Assembly (NCBI GenBank): GCA_036365455.1
Contig: JAWQUS010000003.1
Coordinates: forward strand, 1,198,001 to 1,262,000
Direction of reading: 5' to 3'
Length of the DNA: 64,000 nt
DNA from: Macrosoma leucophasiata
Lineage: Eukaryota > Arthropoda > Insecta > Lepidoptera > Hedylidae
Part shown: one piece after another, positions 53,964-64,000 of the stretch
Layout: each line of letters starts with the position of its first letter
Position numbering within the stretch: the first letter of the stretch is position 1
The notes under the pieces: model-generated
Database searches by the model: none
Told to the model about the DNA's origin: nothing
The model's input: the letters and a program-made list of their open reading frames with translations, nothing else
Position numbers and translations under genes: made by a program

Positions 53964-54104
53964 AAAATAATAATAAAATGTCGTTTTACGGGTATCCGAA
54001 CGCGATTTGCCGTTTCTGAAGCATTTATTTAAGGTCTTAAGGCCAATGTATCATACACACGCGCCCTTTATATTACCTTACTAACTGACCCGACAAACGG
54101 CGTT

Positions 54105-54260
54105 CTGGCAAATGGTGTTTCTCTGCGACGTCGAATCAGGAATAAGGAGATCCGCATGAGAACCAAAGTTACCGACATAGCCCATCGAATAGCGAAACTC
54201 AAGTGGTAGTGGGCAGGGCACATAGCTCGAAGAAACCACGGTCGTTGCGGCAGATATATT
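54105..54260 (+). pseudogene. RTE-type reverse transcriptase C-terminal scrap
   Basis: The frame gives LANGVSLRRRIRNKEIRMRT, KVTDIAHRIAKLKW, a TAG, then WAGHIARRNHGRCG. This matches the conserved C-terminal stretch found in many RTE-clade and related non-LTR reverse transcriptases (family knowledge: a G(V)SLRDRIRN...KLKWQWAGHIAR pattern). The TAG replaces the usual Gln. The remaining LINE is absent on both sides. Confidence 0.75.
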
Positions 54261-54266
54261 AGTGAT

Positions 54267-54530
54267 TAGCTGACCCGGCAAACTTCGTACTGCCTCACAA
54301 TGAAATAATGTACCAAAGGTTTGATAGATATGGACTATTTATATGGAAAAATTAAATAGTGGTTTTTGCTTTATCCCTTCAATTTCTTCATATTTTCTTG
54401 CCTTTTGAACTTTCCCTGGACTTCCAAAAATTATTCAAAACCAAAATTAGCTAAATTGGTCCAGTCGTTTTCGAGTTTTAGCGAGACTAACGAACAGCAA
54501 TTGATTTTTATATATATATATATATAGATT
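54267..54530 (-). mobile_element. Helitron-like element
   Basis: Same family as 36827-37090: AGTTTGCCGGGTCAG near 54280 (terminus worn to CTAA on minus), TTCTTCATATTTTCTTGCC, GAGTTTTAGCGAGACTAACG, and TATATATA-GA at the 5' end. Confidence 0.65.
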
Positions 54531-54633
54531 ATCGTCACAGAGGCAAAACAGTTTAGAACACAGGACTGGTAATGCATCTTCATCTAAAAGCTTCATTAAA
54601 CATTAATGCGTGCCAGTTTCATACGGCAAAAGA

Positions 54634-54787
54634 CTTACCCCCTTATTCATAAACGTATTTTAGCTAAAGTGTTGCTAATCTCTCCTTTGTCTTTTTCTAT
54701 CCTGCACATTTGACAATGCAACTGACAAAGACAAAGCATTCTATAGCTAAAACGTATCTAATGTACGTTTATGGATAAGGGGGTAAG
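54634..54787. mobile_element. MITE with 23-bp TIRs
   Basis: CTTACCCCCTTATTCATAAA-CGT at the left and its reverse at 54765-54787, with one mismatch. 154 bp. TTAGCTA words are mirrored further in. The target duplication is not clear. Confidence 0.75.
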
Positions 54788-54868
54788 AATAGAGATACAT
54801 TTTAAAGAAAGTAACCTAACAACAACGCTTACATAGAAAAGAAATACAGAGCATAAAAGTAAAATAAT

Positions 54869-55194
54869 AATGAACACGAATTTCACAAGCATGTGTTAAT
54901 GCGAAAGAATATAAAACAATTATTAAGGGTAAAAGCGAGTTCTTTACGATATTCAATAAACTGAAAAGTCTATTATATCGGTTGCCTAACTAGCATGGTT
55001 GGCAATAGATGGCGCTGCTGCTACCATAAAGCAATGCAATAGATGTGAAGGAAAGATTTGACAAATCGGGCAGGACTTCAGTAGCTCAATTGGAAGAGCG
55101 GCTGGACTAGATTCCCAGTAGGCCGCGAGTTCGAGTCTCGCCTGAAGTCAAATTCGTCTTTCCATTTTTCTTTAAAAAATAAAATGAACACGAA
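54869..55194 (+). mobile_element. T1 element, 5'-truncated, 12-bp TSD
   Basis: AATGAACACGAA flanks the element (54869-54880 and 55183-55194). It starts TTTCACAAGCATGTGTTAAT, i.e. only the second hairpin arm, followed by the body, tRNA-like module (55075-55148, acceptor ACTTCAG/CTGAAGT) and an A-rich tail. 5' truncation plus variable-length TSD is the pattern of LINE-driven insertion. Confidence 0.8.
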
Positions 55195-55869
55195 CATTAA
55201 CATTCCATGTAACGCACGTCTTCTCAATACAGATGTTGGTAATCAAGGGCCTTTGTGTTATTAGCGGTAGCGATAAACTGAGTAGGTATTACGGTACGAT
55301 TCAGATGATAGGATTACAAGTGGTAGGAGATGATTACAAGTGGAATAGAGCAACACCGGAGGGGAGTAGCCATATACAGGCTTTCCCCTCTGTCAAAGTG
55401 CAAGCCCAAATGGGCCTATACCTGTCGCCTAGATGTTTGAATGTGTGCGTGAAATTGTTTCTGTATTTTGTCTAAGTCAAGGTGTGAGTTTCGTAGTAAA
55501 GGATTTTTTTTGTAGTGTGTGTGTATGCGCATTTCCCCCCGCAAAAAATGACAGACTGTTTTGCATCGGTAATACTCGCTATGGCTACTCCGCTCGGGTC
55601 CGCCGCGACCGGTGTTCCGTGTTGCTCTATGGAGATGAATAAGTGACTACGAATAATTTCTTCATACTAAAGAAACAAACGGATCAATTTACTTCTAATC
55701 TTATAACACACCAGGCAACAGCTTAAGTCTAATGCTTTCATTTAGCTTTCGATTATGACATCATCTTGTCAGTTTCGTACCGCCTAACTTTTTCCTGTAA
55801 GTGTTTTCAGGTATATACTTGAGAGAATTACTACGGAACCCTAAAAAGGCTTTAATAATAATAAATAAT
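55195..55869. other. no supported gene
   Basis: Short open frames (80 and 69 codons) without motif. CTACGGAACCCTAAAA at 55833 resembles the outer end of the 1.1-kb element family. Confidence 0.4.
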
Positions 55870-56215
55870 AATTGCAACCCATTACACGTCCCACTGCTGG
55901 GCACGAGCCTCTCTTTTTAGGGGGAGGTCTGGAGCTTACTCCGCCACGCTGCTCCAATGCGGATTGGTGGAGATACGGGTTAGTGGCCAACCCGCTGTCG
56001 GATGTTTTCAAACCGCCCATAAGGCTTCCGACAAGGTTTAACGACTGCTATCTATCGATAGCAACCGGGACCGACGGCTTAACGTGCCTTCCGAAGCACG
56101 GAAACGCGCATTTTAATTTGCCACTAGCGGTCACCCATCACACACCCGACCGCGCCCGTAATGCTTAACCGAGTAAATCGCTTACGATCTACGGGGCCAT
56201 GCGCGCTTTAAAGTA
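55870..56215 (+). repeat. dispersed repeat X, copy 2
   Basis: Same order as 21755-22110 (CATTACACGTCCCACTGCTG, GCTTACTCCGCCACGCTGCT, TTTTCAAACCGCCCATAAGG, GGTCACCCATCACACACCCG). A 98-codon frame across it is not kept in copy 1. Confidence 0.7.
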
Positions 56216-56974
56216 AGTAAAATAATAATAAATCAAGTAAGTAAAAAGGCTTTAATAGGTGGTATAAAACTGACAAGATAACGTTCTAAACGAAAGCATT
56301 CGAGTTAGGCGGTCAGCCCCCTGGCATGTAATTGATGCGTTATAATTGTGATGGTTATGGTATATTTTCCTTTAATGGCGCACACACAACCCTGTTGTGA
56401 GCATCATTGAAGAGGGCTTTTGTCTAAGCAGTAGACGTCGATGATGATCTAGTGATGATGATGACTTAAGTGATGATTAAGTGTTAACTGTACTCTTGTT
56501 TGTTACCTTAAAGAAAATAAAATGATTCGAACCAAATGTTTTAGGGAAAAGACATCTTGTGATAAACTCTAACATTTGATAATTCTGTCAATACTGTGTG
56601 TACCCATCTTTTTCTACTTATTACTTACACTAAATTTTATATGAACTCACGAACATAACTCTCAGAGAGATATAAATTATTCTAAATTATAGGCCCGCCT
56701 GTCGGATAGCTGACCCCAGACAAATTATAAATGTGACGATAACTAACTTTATCTACTACCTTCTCCGACCGAAATCGTCCAACCGATTTAGATAAAATTT
56801 GGCAGCGAAATCTGGGGACAATTTTCCGAACCTAACAGAAATATAAAAGCGAGCTTCGAAAAAGACAAAGAAAATTTTTGAACAAGATATGTTTGGTGAA
56901 AATTAATAAAAAATCTATTTTTTATACGCTTAAACTTACAGCCCTACAGTAGCTATAAATCTGTGTTTTGTGTG
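56216..56974. other. LINE-tail-like stretch, otherwise empty
   Basis: 56400-56465 (GGGCTTTTGTCTAAGCAGTA, GACGTCGATGATGATC, ATGATGATGA) looks like a non-LTR 3' end with GAT tail. No gene seen. Confidence 0.45.
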
Positions 56975-57112
56975 CCATTGTACACACACAAACAGACACT
57001 CAGACCCGAGAAAATATCTGTAAGTTACTCGTATACAAAGATTTATCGCGCTACGGGCATCCAACTCTCGGCTAAAACGATCGTCACACACCGCTGGACC
57101 AACTGGCTCGTC
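56975..57112 (-). mobile_element. tRNA-derived SINE S3
   Basis: On minus: GACGAGCCAGTTGGTCCAGC, GGTGTGTGACGATCGTTTTA, GCCGAGAGTTGGATGCCCGT (B-box region), AAATCTTTGTATACGAGTAA. Confidence 0.7.
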
Positions 57113-57319
57113 ATCATCATTTCTCAAACAATCAATTGTAGACCAAAACACCTTAATTCGAATGGTACACGTTTTTCTAAACGATAGGGCAGATCCATAT
57201 GTCGGGCGCCTGAAGAAAAAATTACAAATGCGATTATAAAGAAATTCGTAGAGCAATAACCCACGACTTGGGTACATTTTTTGTGTCAAAAGAAATGTAA
57301 AATCTAGGATCGAATTAAC

Positions 57320-58190
57320 CGTGCGAAATATCGGACGCCCCGCGCGTCGCTTACAGATCCACGCGATGAAGGCGGCTTTTGTAATTGAATAGCCGCCCCG
57401 AGGCAGTCGCTTTGATTGGCTGCGATTCACTTCCTCACTTGCACTTTGTTTAACCTTTACGAAATAACTTGCTATTTATTTATGACTTCCTTAATCTACG
57501 CTAATATTATAAACAGGAAAGATTTGATTTTTTGTTTGTTTGTATTGAATAGGCTTCGAAACTACTGGACGGATTTGAAAAATTATTTCAGTGTTAGACA
57601 GCCCATTTATCGAGGAAGGCATAGGTTATACTGGAGGGAAGGGCGGTGGTCCAATTCTTATAATGTTAGATATGTACTCCATTTATCGAGGAAGGCTGTA
57701 GGTTATATACGAGCAACAACACGCTAAGATAAATAGGAGAGGAGCAGCAATCAAAAAACCATGATATAATTGACTTATGTCCTGATTCTATTCATTAGAC
57801 CGCGTATTTTATTACAGGAAGAACATTGTAATTGTTTTGTATGAGATTTTTGTGAGAACCTAAAATTAAAAACTCACGATTAGATTGGCACGGAAATCCC
57901 AACTAAATGGGGCAGACTGGTGGTTGACCCGATTAACACTATGAATGAATATATTTAGTTGTAAAAGAAACTCAAATGAAACATGCGAAATATCGAACAC
58001 CCGCGCGTCGCTTACAGGAAGATTTTGGAGGGCGGCATTTCTAATTGAATAGCCGCCCAGAGGCAGTTGCTTTGATTGGCTGTGGCCCTCGACCCTCGCT
58101 TCTCAGCCTCACTTGCACTTTGTTAAAGCTTGACGAAATAACTCATTTCTTCATTCTATTCATGGCTTCTTTAATCTCGTTGAACGGAAG
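57320..58190 (+). repeat. duplicated GC-rich block, two copies
   Basis: Blocks 57320-57480 and 57985-58190 share CGCGCGTCGCTTACAG, TAATTGAATAGCCGCCC, GAGGCAGT, GCTTTGATTGGCTG and TCACTTGCACTTTGTT, about 670 bp apart. Each contains GATTGGCTG (reverse CCAAT box context). Either a repeat or a duplicated regulatory segment; no transcript start can be assigned. Confidence 0.55.
57495..57727 (+). mobile_element. Helitron-like element between the duplicated blocks
   Basis: A-TCTACGCTAATATTATAAAC, then GGAAAGATTTGATTTTTTG, 'aactactggacggatttgaa', AGCCCATTTATCGAGGAAGG (partly repeated at 57680). The 3' end is uncertain near 57727. Confidence 0.5.
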
Positions 58191-59217
58191 TGTGCTTCGT
58201 TTGTTTGTGATTAAATACATACATCCGTTTAGATTTTCTTGGAAACGTCGTATTTTAATTAAAGATTTTATTTGCGTTGAAAATAAGGAAATTAACTCAA
58301 CGTGATCAAATGATAGAAATAAATTAATATAGAACCACTGTTTCGGAACCTACTTCCTTATCACATTGGGGTTTAGTTGGGATGTTTTAATTAAAACGAA
58401 ATTACGTTCTTATTCAATTATATGTTTCTTATTCGTCAACCACAACATAAAGTTCTTTTTAATGCACATAAATACAAATAGGTTCGACATAATATAAAGT
58501 TGGCAAAACAATTAGGAGATACATATTGAGATTACTTATACCGGCCTTTTTTCTTTTTCTTGAAAATAAATATTGGTTGGTAGGAGAAGAACAATTTTCA
58601 TTTTAAGCAGTTGTACAATACCTACTAGACTGGCTGTGAATTAATGACGTAACTCATGTTTATATTTTAAACTGTTTCTCATCTTTTGTATCTATGATCT
58701 CTGGTTCACTTATTTTAGATCTTGACAACAGCACTTTTCAGGGTCCAAATTATATCCATCCAAGTGCCTTCAAGTCGTTAATGAGGAAATTCGGAAAATA
58801 ATTATGAACACACCCTGGCATTTTACAATCTATGTGACAATCAATGAGGAAAATCCTTGTATACATCAAATATCGGCGATAAAGAGAGATCGGATGAGAA
58901 AAAATGTATTCCCGAAAAGACACAATGGCTAACAAAGGTAATAAATTAGATTAAGTGCTCGATTCGGCGTATGGATATAAATGTCCAGTAAATTAAAGTG
59001 ACCGTTACCTGGCCGGGCTGGACACTTCGCCACTTGTCAGTGAGTTTTTATTCGCACATTACAATGGCCGGTTTATTGCAGGAGTGCCTCGGGGGTGTCT
59101 GAGGATAAGGTACCTTACTTCACAGCTGTGTCGTCGATGCCTTACTAGCATCGAAATCTTATTCAGTGGCAAAGCAGAGTGAACAAAGTGCGAGGTATGT
59201 TAAAAGGACGAGTACGT
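58191..59217. other. no supported gene
   Basis: AT-rich spacer. 59000-59110 is GC-richer, with no motif or repeat recognised. Confidence 0.4.
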
Positions 59218-59375
59218 CCCTGTAATTTCCGGCACAGAGGCATAACACCTTAGGCCTTAGGAGTGGTAACGCATCTGCATTTTGACCTTGGTCTTTGTGT
59301 GGGTGTCTATAGGCTGCAGTCATCATTTAACACCAATGTGAACTGAATGCTTGTTTGCCACTTCCATTACATAAA
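59218..59375 (+). mobile_element. SINE S1, 5'-truncated
   Basis: Starts CCCTGTAATTTCCGGCACAG and ends TTTGCCACTTCCATTACAT with an A tail. Only the 3' 55 percent remains. Confidence 0.75.
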
Positions 59376-60057
59376 AAAAAAAATCAACCTTGATGTCAAT
59401 CCTCTGACCGTAAATATAGCTCTTATCCCATTCAATGCCGCGGATAAACTACCGCTGTCTAGTAACCATCAGACCTTTACCGTTACAACAGTTTAATTAT
59501 TCAGCCCAATGGGGCAAAAGTAATAATCATTTCCTATATTTGACATACAATTGTCCGGTTCACCACACACACATCCGCACGCGCCCACAGCGAGCATTCA
59601 ACTGATAATAAAATTCTAAATTTGGAGCGAAACAAAAATGAATGGATCCGAGACGCGTGTGCGCGTAAAAATAGAGGCGTGACCCCCAGGCGTGCTGCCA
59701 GCACAATAAACCATCTTTATGTACTCTATTTTGATATTGAATTCATTTAAACCAACTTTGGACCGAATATTGGATCAAATTATAGTGAAATATGAAAGCT
59801 GTATGTCACTCATCTAGACAAGTAGAAGAATATATAAATCTCGGATGCAAACACTGACATACCTATAGGTTTTTTGACTTTGATATTTTATGCCGCACCA
59901 CATGCCTGCAATACAACTACTCATTAGTAGTTCTGTACTTCGACATTCCACTTGCGCGCAAAAAAAAAAAATCAAGCGCTGATCGCGCATCTTGCGCAAG
60001 AATTACGCTCGGAATCCATATAATTTTAAATGTATTTTATTTGTATTTACTTCGCAG

Positions 60058-60109
60058 CACCAAAAGTGTTCTCGCTGGCGTTCCCTGTGATCAAGAAGTA
60101 CATGCACAA
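60058..60109 (+). CDS. weak candidate exon, unknown family
   Basis: TTGTATTTACTTCGCAG|CACC is a plausible acceptor; the following 17 codons read PKVFSLAFPVIKKYMHK with GC-ending codons (GTG TTC TCG CTG GCG TTC), unlike the AT-rich surroundings. A donor could be CACAA|GTACTT at 60109/60110, which is weak; without it the frame runs on to 60236 with AT-rich codons. No partner exon or known family recognised. Chance is a real alternative for so short a piece. Confidence 0.3.
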
Positions 60110-60236
60110 GTACTTTTTCTTCTTTCTTTCTTCATCCGGCCATGACCCTTTTAGATATTCTTCTCTAGATGTCCAACGATGTCAAATTCATAAACAGGCA
60201 ATTAAATGGTACTTTCTAACAAAAATTGGCTCTTAA

Positions 60237-60534
60237 ATCCAAAACAAGCTATTCGCAAGAGAGGAACACCGTCGCGCTTAATTAAAGGCTCGCTCAAAGA
60301 AGCCTTCGCCAAAGCTTTCTTTTTGAGTAGAACACTGAAACTATAGCGCGCAGGTAGCACTGATGTTGCACTTTATTCTGCGTTCATCGCTGATTAAATG
60401 AAATTGGCGAAGTACTTGTCCAAACTTCCATATTAAAGCAAAGCCTTTATACGAGATTCGTCATATCGATATTATTATTTCAGAAATAAAAAATCAATCC
60501 TCGCTGAATTTTTCTTGTAGGTTTGGGATTTAAC
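60237..60534. other. no supported gene
   Basis: Spacer; nothing recognised. Confidence 0.4.
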
Positions 60535-60680
60535 TATTGCCCGGAGATGTCAACAGGCTCGCCACCTGTTACACGGGCCAAAACGTACTAGCGAATCGTG
60601 GGTGTCTGCATGTCATGTATGATTGAATGCATGCATTTACCTCTGCCTACTCCTTCGGGGATGACAATCGTGAAGTTACG
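60535..60680 (+). mobile_element. SINE S2 3' half
   Basis: TGCCCGGAGATGTCAACAGG, CACCTGTTACACGGGCC, GCGAATCGTGGGTGTCTGCA, CTGCCTACTCCTTCGGGGAT. Head missing. Confidence 0.7.
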
Positions 60681-63105
60681 TTTACGTTTAATCTAAAATG
60701 TTTTTTGAGTTTATTTCGCCATTTTGGAAGTGGATAATTTTTCCCCTTACGGCCATGTGACGGTAGTAAATGAATGGCTAAGCCACGCCTTTGATTAAGC
60801 TGTAGAGTTTATGAAGTTAGGGCTTGTATAGTTTTATTGTTAGAAAGTGAGATCTGAAACTTTGTGATAATAGTTTGTGAGAGCCATATGGTCTAGTCTT
60901 GGCAACATTTTGCAATTTTACATGATAATGTTTTGGTGGGATAATCCAAATTTCAACAATATAATTGTGCGTATATTCCCGCAAGAGTCGGTGCGTCAGA
61001 AACATTACGTCTAATTGGATCAATGCGGGAAAACAAACTTCGGACATTATAAATGCTAATTAGGGTGCAGGGGAGAGTGAGGCACAATGAACCACTTTTT
61101 GTTTAGTAATCTCTACAGCCTATATTATTATACCTTTATCTTGATTATTAAACCTAGCTCTTCCTTTTCAGATATACCTATAGCGTGGCCGGGATTAAGA
61201 GCCATTAAAATGACATCCAAATTAAACAAAAATACTAGTTTCTAGTATTATTAAAAAACTGAAAACGATACCCTCGACGTATTTCAATTTGCCATACTTG
61301 AGAAAGAAAAAATACTGAGTTACGTTTAGCGAAGTGACTGGCGGAAGGGCAGGGTTTTGGATAGTTCGCTCGGTTGTTTGGTGAGCGTATGAGTTTAACC
61401 AAAAGGTCGTGAAAAATTAATGATATTAACCACTGTACCCCCTGATTCACAGAGCTCAGCTCCCATACGGGTAATTAGAAAATTATCAGTATACTTAAAA
61501 ATTAGAAATTATTAAGTATACTGATATTACGTGCTTATTTCTTAGTACTTTTCATACGTTGCACATCTTTTTGGTGACATTATTTGCATCAAAATTGTAG
61601 ATTCAGCTATAGTATTTTGGTAAGAAAAAAGATGGTAATATATCTAGCTTTTGCCCCGCGACTTTGTACTCGCATAATTCGTGTTACCAAGGGAATCAAA
61701 TCATCTTTCCCGGCTCAATCGTGCTCTCCTACAACTCTGAAGGACCTATGAGCAAAATTCCAGGTGTTTGCGAGCATCAGTACTTTCGACTGTTTACTAC
61801 CTTCGAACCTTTTAATTGCCTACTAAACGCGGATGTTATACTACGGAATTCTCAAACTCAAACTCAAAAAAATATCACTTGGAAATAATAAAATTTGCTT
61901 GTGATAGGTCAATTTACAAATATAAAATTAAAGCTTATAACAACTAATACATTGATTAATATGTCAAAGTAAACAAAAATAAAATATGTAAATAATAGTC
62001 CAAAACTACTTAATAATTAAAATAGGTATCATAACAACAGAACGTTCCATACTCTCTTTTATAAATTGTAGATGTCCAAATAACTCAATGTCCGTCTCAA
62101 TAAATTATCTCGAATAACGTAAAGAGGGTTGTTCGGAGCGTTGTTTACGTTATTATTAACGTCAAATATGAAACGAGCGATGACGTGACCTGCGTTAAAC
62201 TGTCGGCGTGTTATACCGTTCAACTATTCTCGAAGTATGATGTTATGATTTAACCGAGGTGATGTATTTGTTAACACATTAACCGAGTTTGTTGTTTGAA
62301 ATGCTTCATTATGATTTATTGAGAGCATAAAAAGTTATAAATAAAAATATACTAGCTTTCCGACCGGGGATATACTCGCCTATTTTACACGATTTTGGCT
62401 GTTTAATTTTTACCCGTCCTCATTTTGTTTTGCAAACTATTGAACAATTGGTAATAAGTACACAAAATTTTCCTAGCAGAAAGAACGAAATCAATTTTCA
62501 CGCATCACTTGTGAAAGGCAAAAGACAGTAACATATATCTAAAAATAAAATCGCACCATCTAGCGGAGGGTACACGAACTATTTGAATGTCAAGCTCCAA
62601 GTCACAACACTCCAGTTGTGCACGTAGACTGCTCAATTGAAAAATTAGTAGCTCTGTAGATGGCAGCACAGGAGCTAAACGAAAGCGACATCTATCAGGT
62701 GGAGGACGAATTACTTGGATCTCGTACAAACCAGCCGCTTAGCAACCTGCAAGGTTGTATAAAATTAGCTGGATAAACATACCTGCATGCGTTTTATTGT
62801 AAGTCGAACAAACTGCAGCATAGTGGCCAATCGACCGTGAAATCCACTTGCAGTAATGCGTGTTGATGCAGCTACGATATGCGTTTTCTTGCTTCAGTTG
62901 ATAAAAATGATTGTCCGTAGCGGAGTTTTTCGGACACAATTATTTAACTATCATTGAATGGTACGAAAGTGGCAAAGAAGTTCTCATTTATGGCAAGATA
63001 ACACAGATTTAGTATCAGTGCGGTAGCGTTTGTAACGTATAGACTAAAAAACTAGGTATCGACAATTTTTTCAAAATTCATTAAACGTAACCTATATCTA
63101 TAGTC
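60681..63105. other. 2.4 kb without a supported gene
   Basis: Contains a 15-bp perfect hairpin (61484-61498 with 61512-61526, TATCAGTATACTTAA) and Helitron-like 3' scraps at 61648 (CTAGCTTTTGCCCCGCGACT) and 62352 (CTAGCTTTCCGACCGGGG). Open frames are short and without motifs. Confidence 0.45.
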
Positions 63106-63205
63106 CCGGAAGGGGTGAGGTAAATGCATGCAAATATTTGCGGGCCTGCTTGAATGCATGCCTTTAACTCTAAGTAACTATCTTATTCGGAGATTACAAA
63201 CGTAA
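63106..63205 (+). mobile_element. rearranged S2 3' fragments
   Basis: A minus scrap (GAAGGGGTGAGGTAAATGCA) next to a plus one (TGCTTGAATGCATGCCTTTA, TCGGAGATTACAAACGT). Confidence 0.45.
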
Positions 63206-63540
63206 ATATACGAGTTTATATTCTTAAAGGCAAAAACAGTCACCCCTACGTCATCAGAAAGATACCTTTTGCATGTGCCCACGGCCCACACTTTGTACAT
63301 AATCTATTAAGCTATGTACAAACATTAAGCAACCTGGACCTACACAAATACCACCGTACCGCACCACCGTACCGCTAAACAATGCCTTCTCTATTCAAAC
63401 TTAACAGGCTAGTCAGCATATTTCCGTTTGAAATGTTGGATATATAAACGTCTATTGGTCAGTATGTGCTGCTGCAGTATTCATTCTAAATCAACATTAC
63501 CCTGAGCTTCTTTGCTACTTTTGGGGTCATAAAAACAAGG
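63206..63540. other. no supported gene
   Basis: ACCACCGTACCGC is repeated in tandem near 63350-63376; otherwise nothing. Confidence 0.4.
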
Positions 63541-63720
63541 GATGGCACTCCGGGAGTGTCGGCAGAAGTAAAACCTTGAATATTATTAACGTAGTGCATG
63601 TTTTGTTTTGTTGCACCACAACCAACGCCACCGACGCCATTAACGCCACCAACGCTTTAAACGGCACCAACGCTACCAACGCCACCAACACCATCAACAC
63701 CACCACCACCAACACCATGA
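63541..63720 (+). repeat. second CCA/AACGCC minisatellite
   Basis: GGCACTCCGGGAGTGTCGGC, AGAAGTAAAACC, AATATTATTAACGTAGTGC precede irregular ACGCCACCA units (63618-63720). Left flank and unit match 428-900. The right flank differs. Confidence 0.65.
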
Positions 63721-63952
63721 CAGCTGTCATTGGGTCCCCAAAAAGTAGGCGGATGCAAGTCTGGCGGTGCAAGTCCGTCTTACGCATTTTCGATCAGGGT
63801 CAAGTGTCCTGACGCAAGTTTAACATTTTTTACCCATCCCAAAAAGTGCAAGGCGCCGCTTAAAAAGTTTACACTTTTAAAATCACAAATAATTGTTCAA
63901 ATTGACTATTGACTCGTAATGAATGGCATTTGATCGAAAAGTTCGTCTTTGC
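63721..63952. other. no supported gene
   Basis: Spacer; nothing recognised. Confidence 0.4.
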
Positions 63953-64000
63953 TGGTGGCAGAGCTCCAGTGCAGGAGCTCAAGGGCATAGGCACCACCGC
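63953..64000 (+). mobile_element. SINE S1, cut by the window end
   Basis: CTGGTGGCAGAGCTCCAGTG, CAGGAGCTCAAGGGCATAGG, CACCACCGC: the first 48 bases of S1. Confidence 0.7.

Noticed and set aside
55872..56168. 98-codon open frame in repeat X
   Set aside because: The frame is not kept in the other X copy (21755-22110), and no protein motif is visible.
56936..57430. 164-codon minus-strand open frame
   Set aside because: It runs through an S3 SINE and into the duplicated 57.3-kb block, so it is a chance fusion of repeats.

Overview
The window is AT-rich, repeat-dense eukaryotic DNA with almost no protein-coding content. I read it as insect nuclear DNA, most likely a moth or butterfly (inference). 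The reasons are abundant Helitron-like pieces ending in CTAG-T next to a 'cccgcgacttcgtccgcg' module, tRNA-derived SINEs, irritans-type mariners, hAT and foldback MITEs, an RTE-type reverse transcriptase scrap, and no prokaryotic gene organisation. Family labels used here (S1, S2, S3, T1, R4, R6, R7, M1, X) are my own working names, not database names.

Layout. 0-9 kb: CCA/AAC minisatellite, two inverted copies of one Helitron-like element (1.1-2.0 and 5.2-5.9 kb), a complete Helitron-like element (5.9-7.4 kb) split by a foldback element with 16-bp subrepeats, and a foldback at 7.9 kb. 9-17 kb: mostly unassigned sequence, an internally deleted mariner (12.2 kb), a 27-bp perfect hairpin and a hAT MITE with 8-bp target duplication. 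17-23 kb: cluster of tRNA-like T1 elements, MITE M1 and a dead mariner (20.1-21.4 kb). 23-36 kb: mixed SINEs and MITEs, several in inverted pairs. 36-38.2 kb: an ungapped inverted duplication with 994-bp arms. 38.9-41.6 kb: second copy of the 7.9-kb block, interrupted by an insertion that itself carries a nearly intact mariner. 44.5-45.6 kb: the best protein-coding candidate, one open GC-rich exon on the minus strand followed by several decayed copies of itself. 46-64 kb: SINEs, local tandem duplications (48.1-51.4 and 57.3-58.2 kb), more T1 elements, an RTE fragment, a weak second exon candidate at 60.06 kb, and a second CCA minisatellite at 63.6 kb whose left flank matches the one at 0.4 kb.

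No intact gene, true tRNA, rRNA or CRISPR array could be supported. The window looks like intergenic or long-intron sequence whose structure comes from nested transposon insertion and local duplication.
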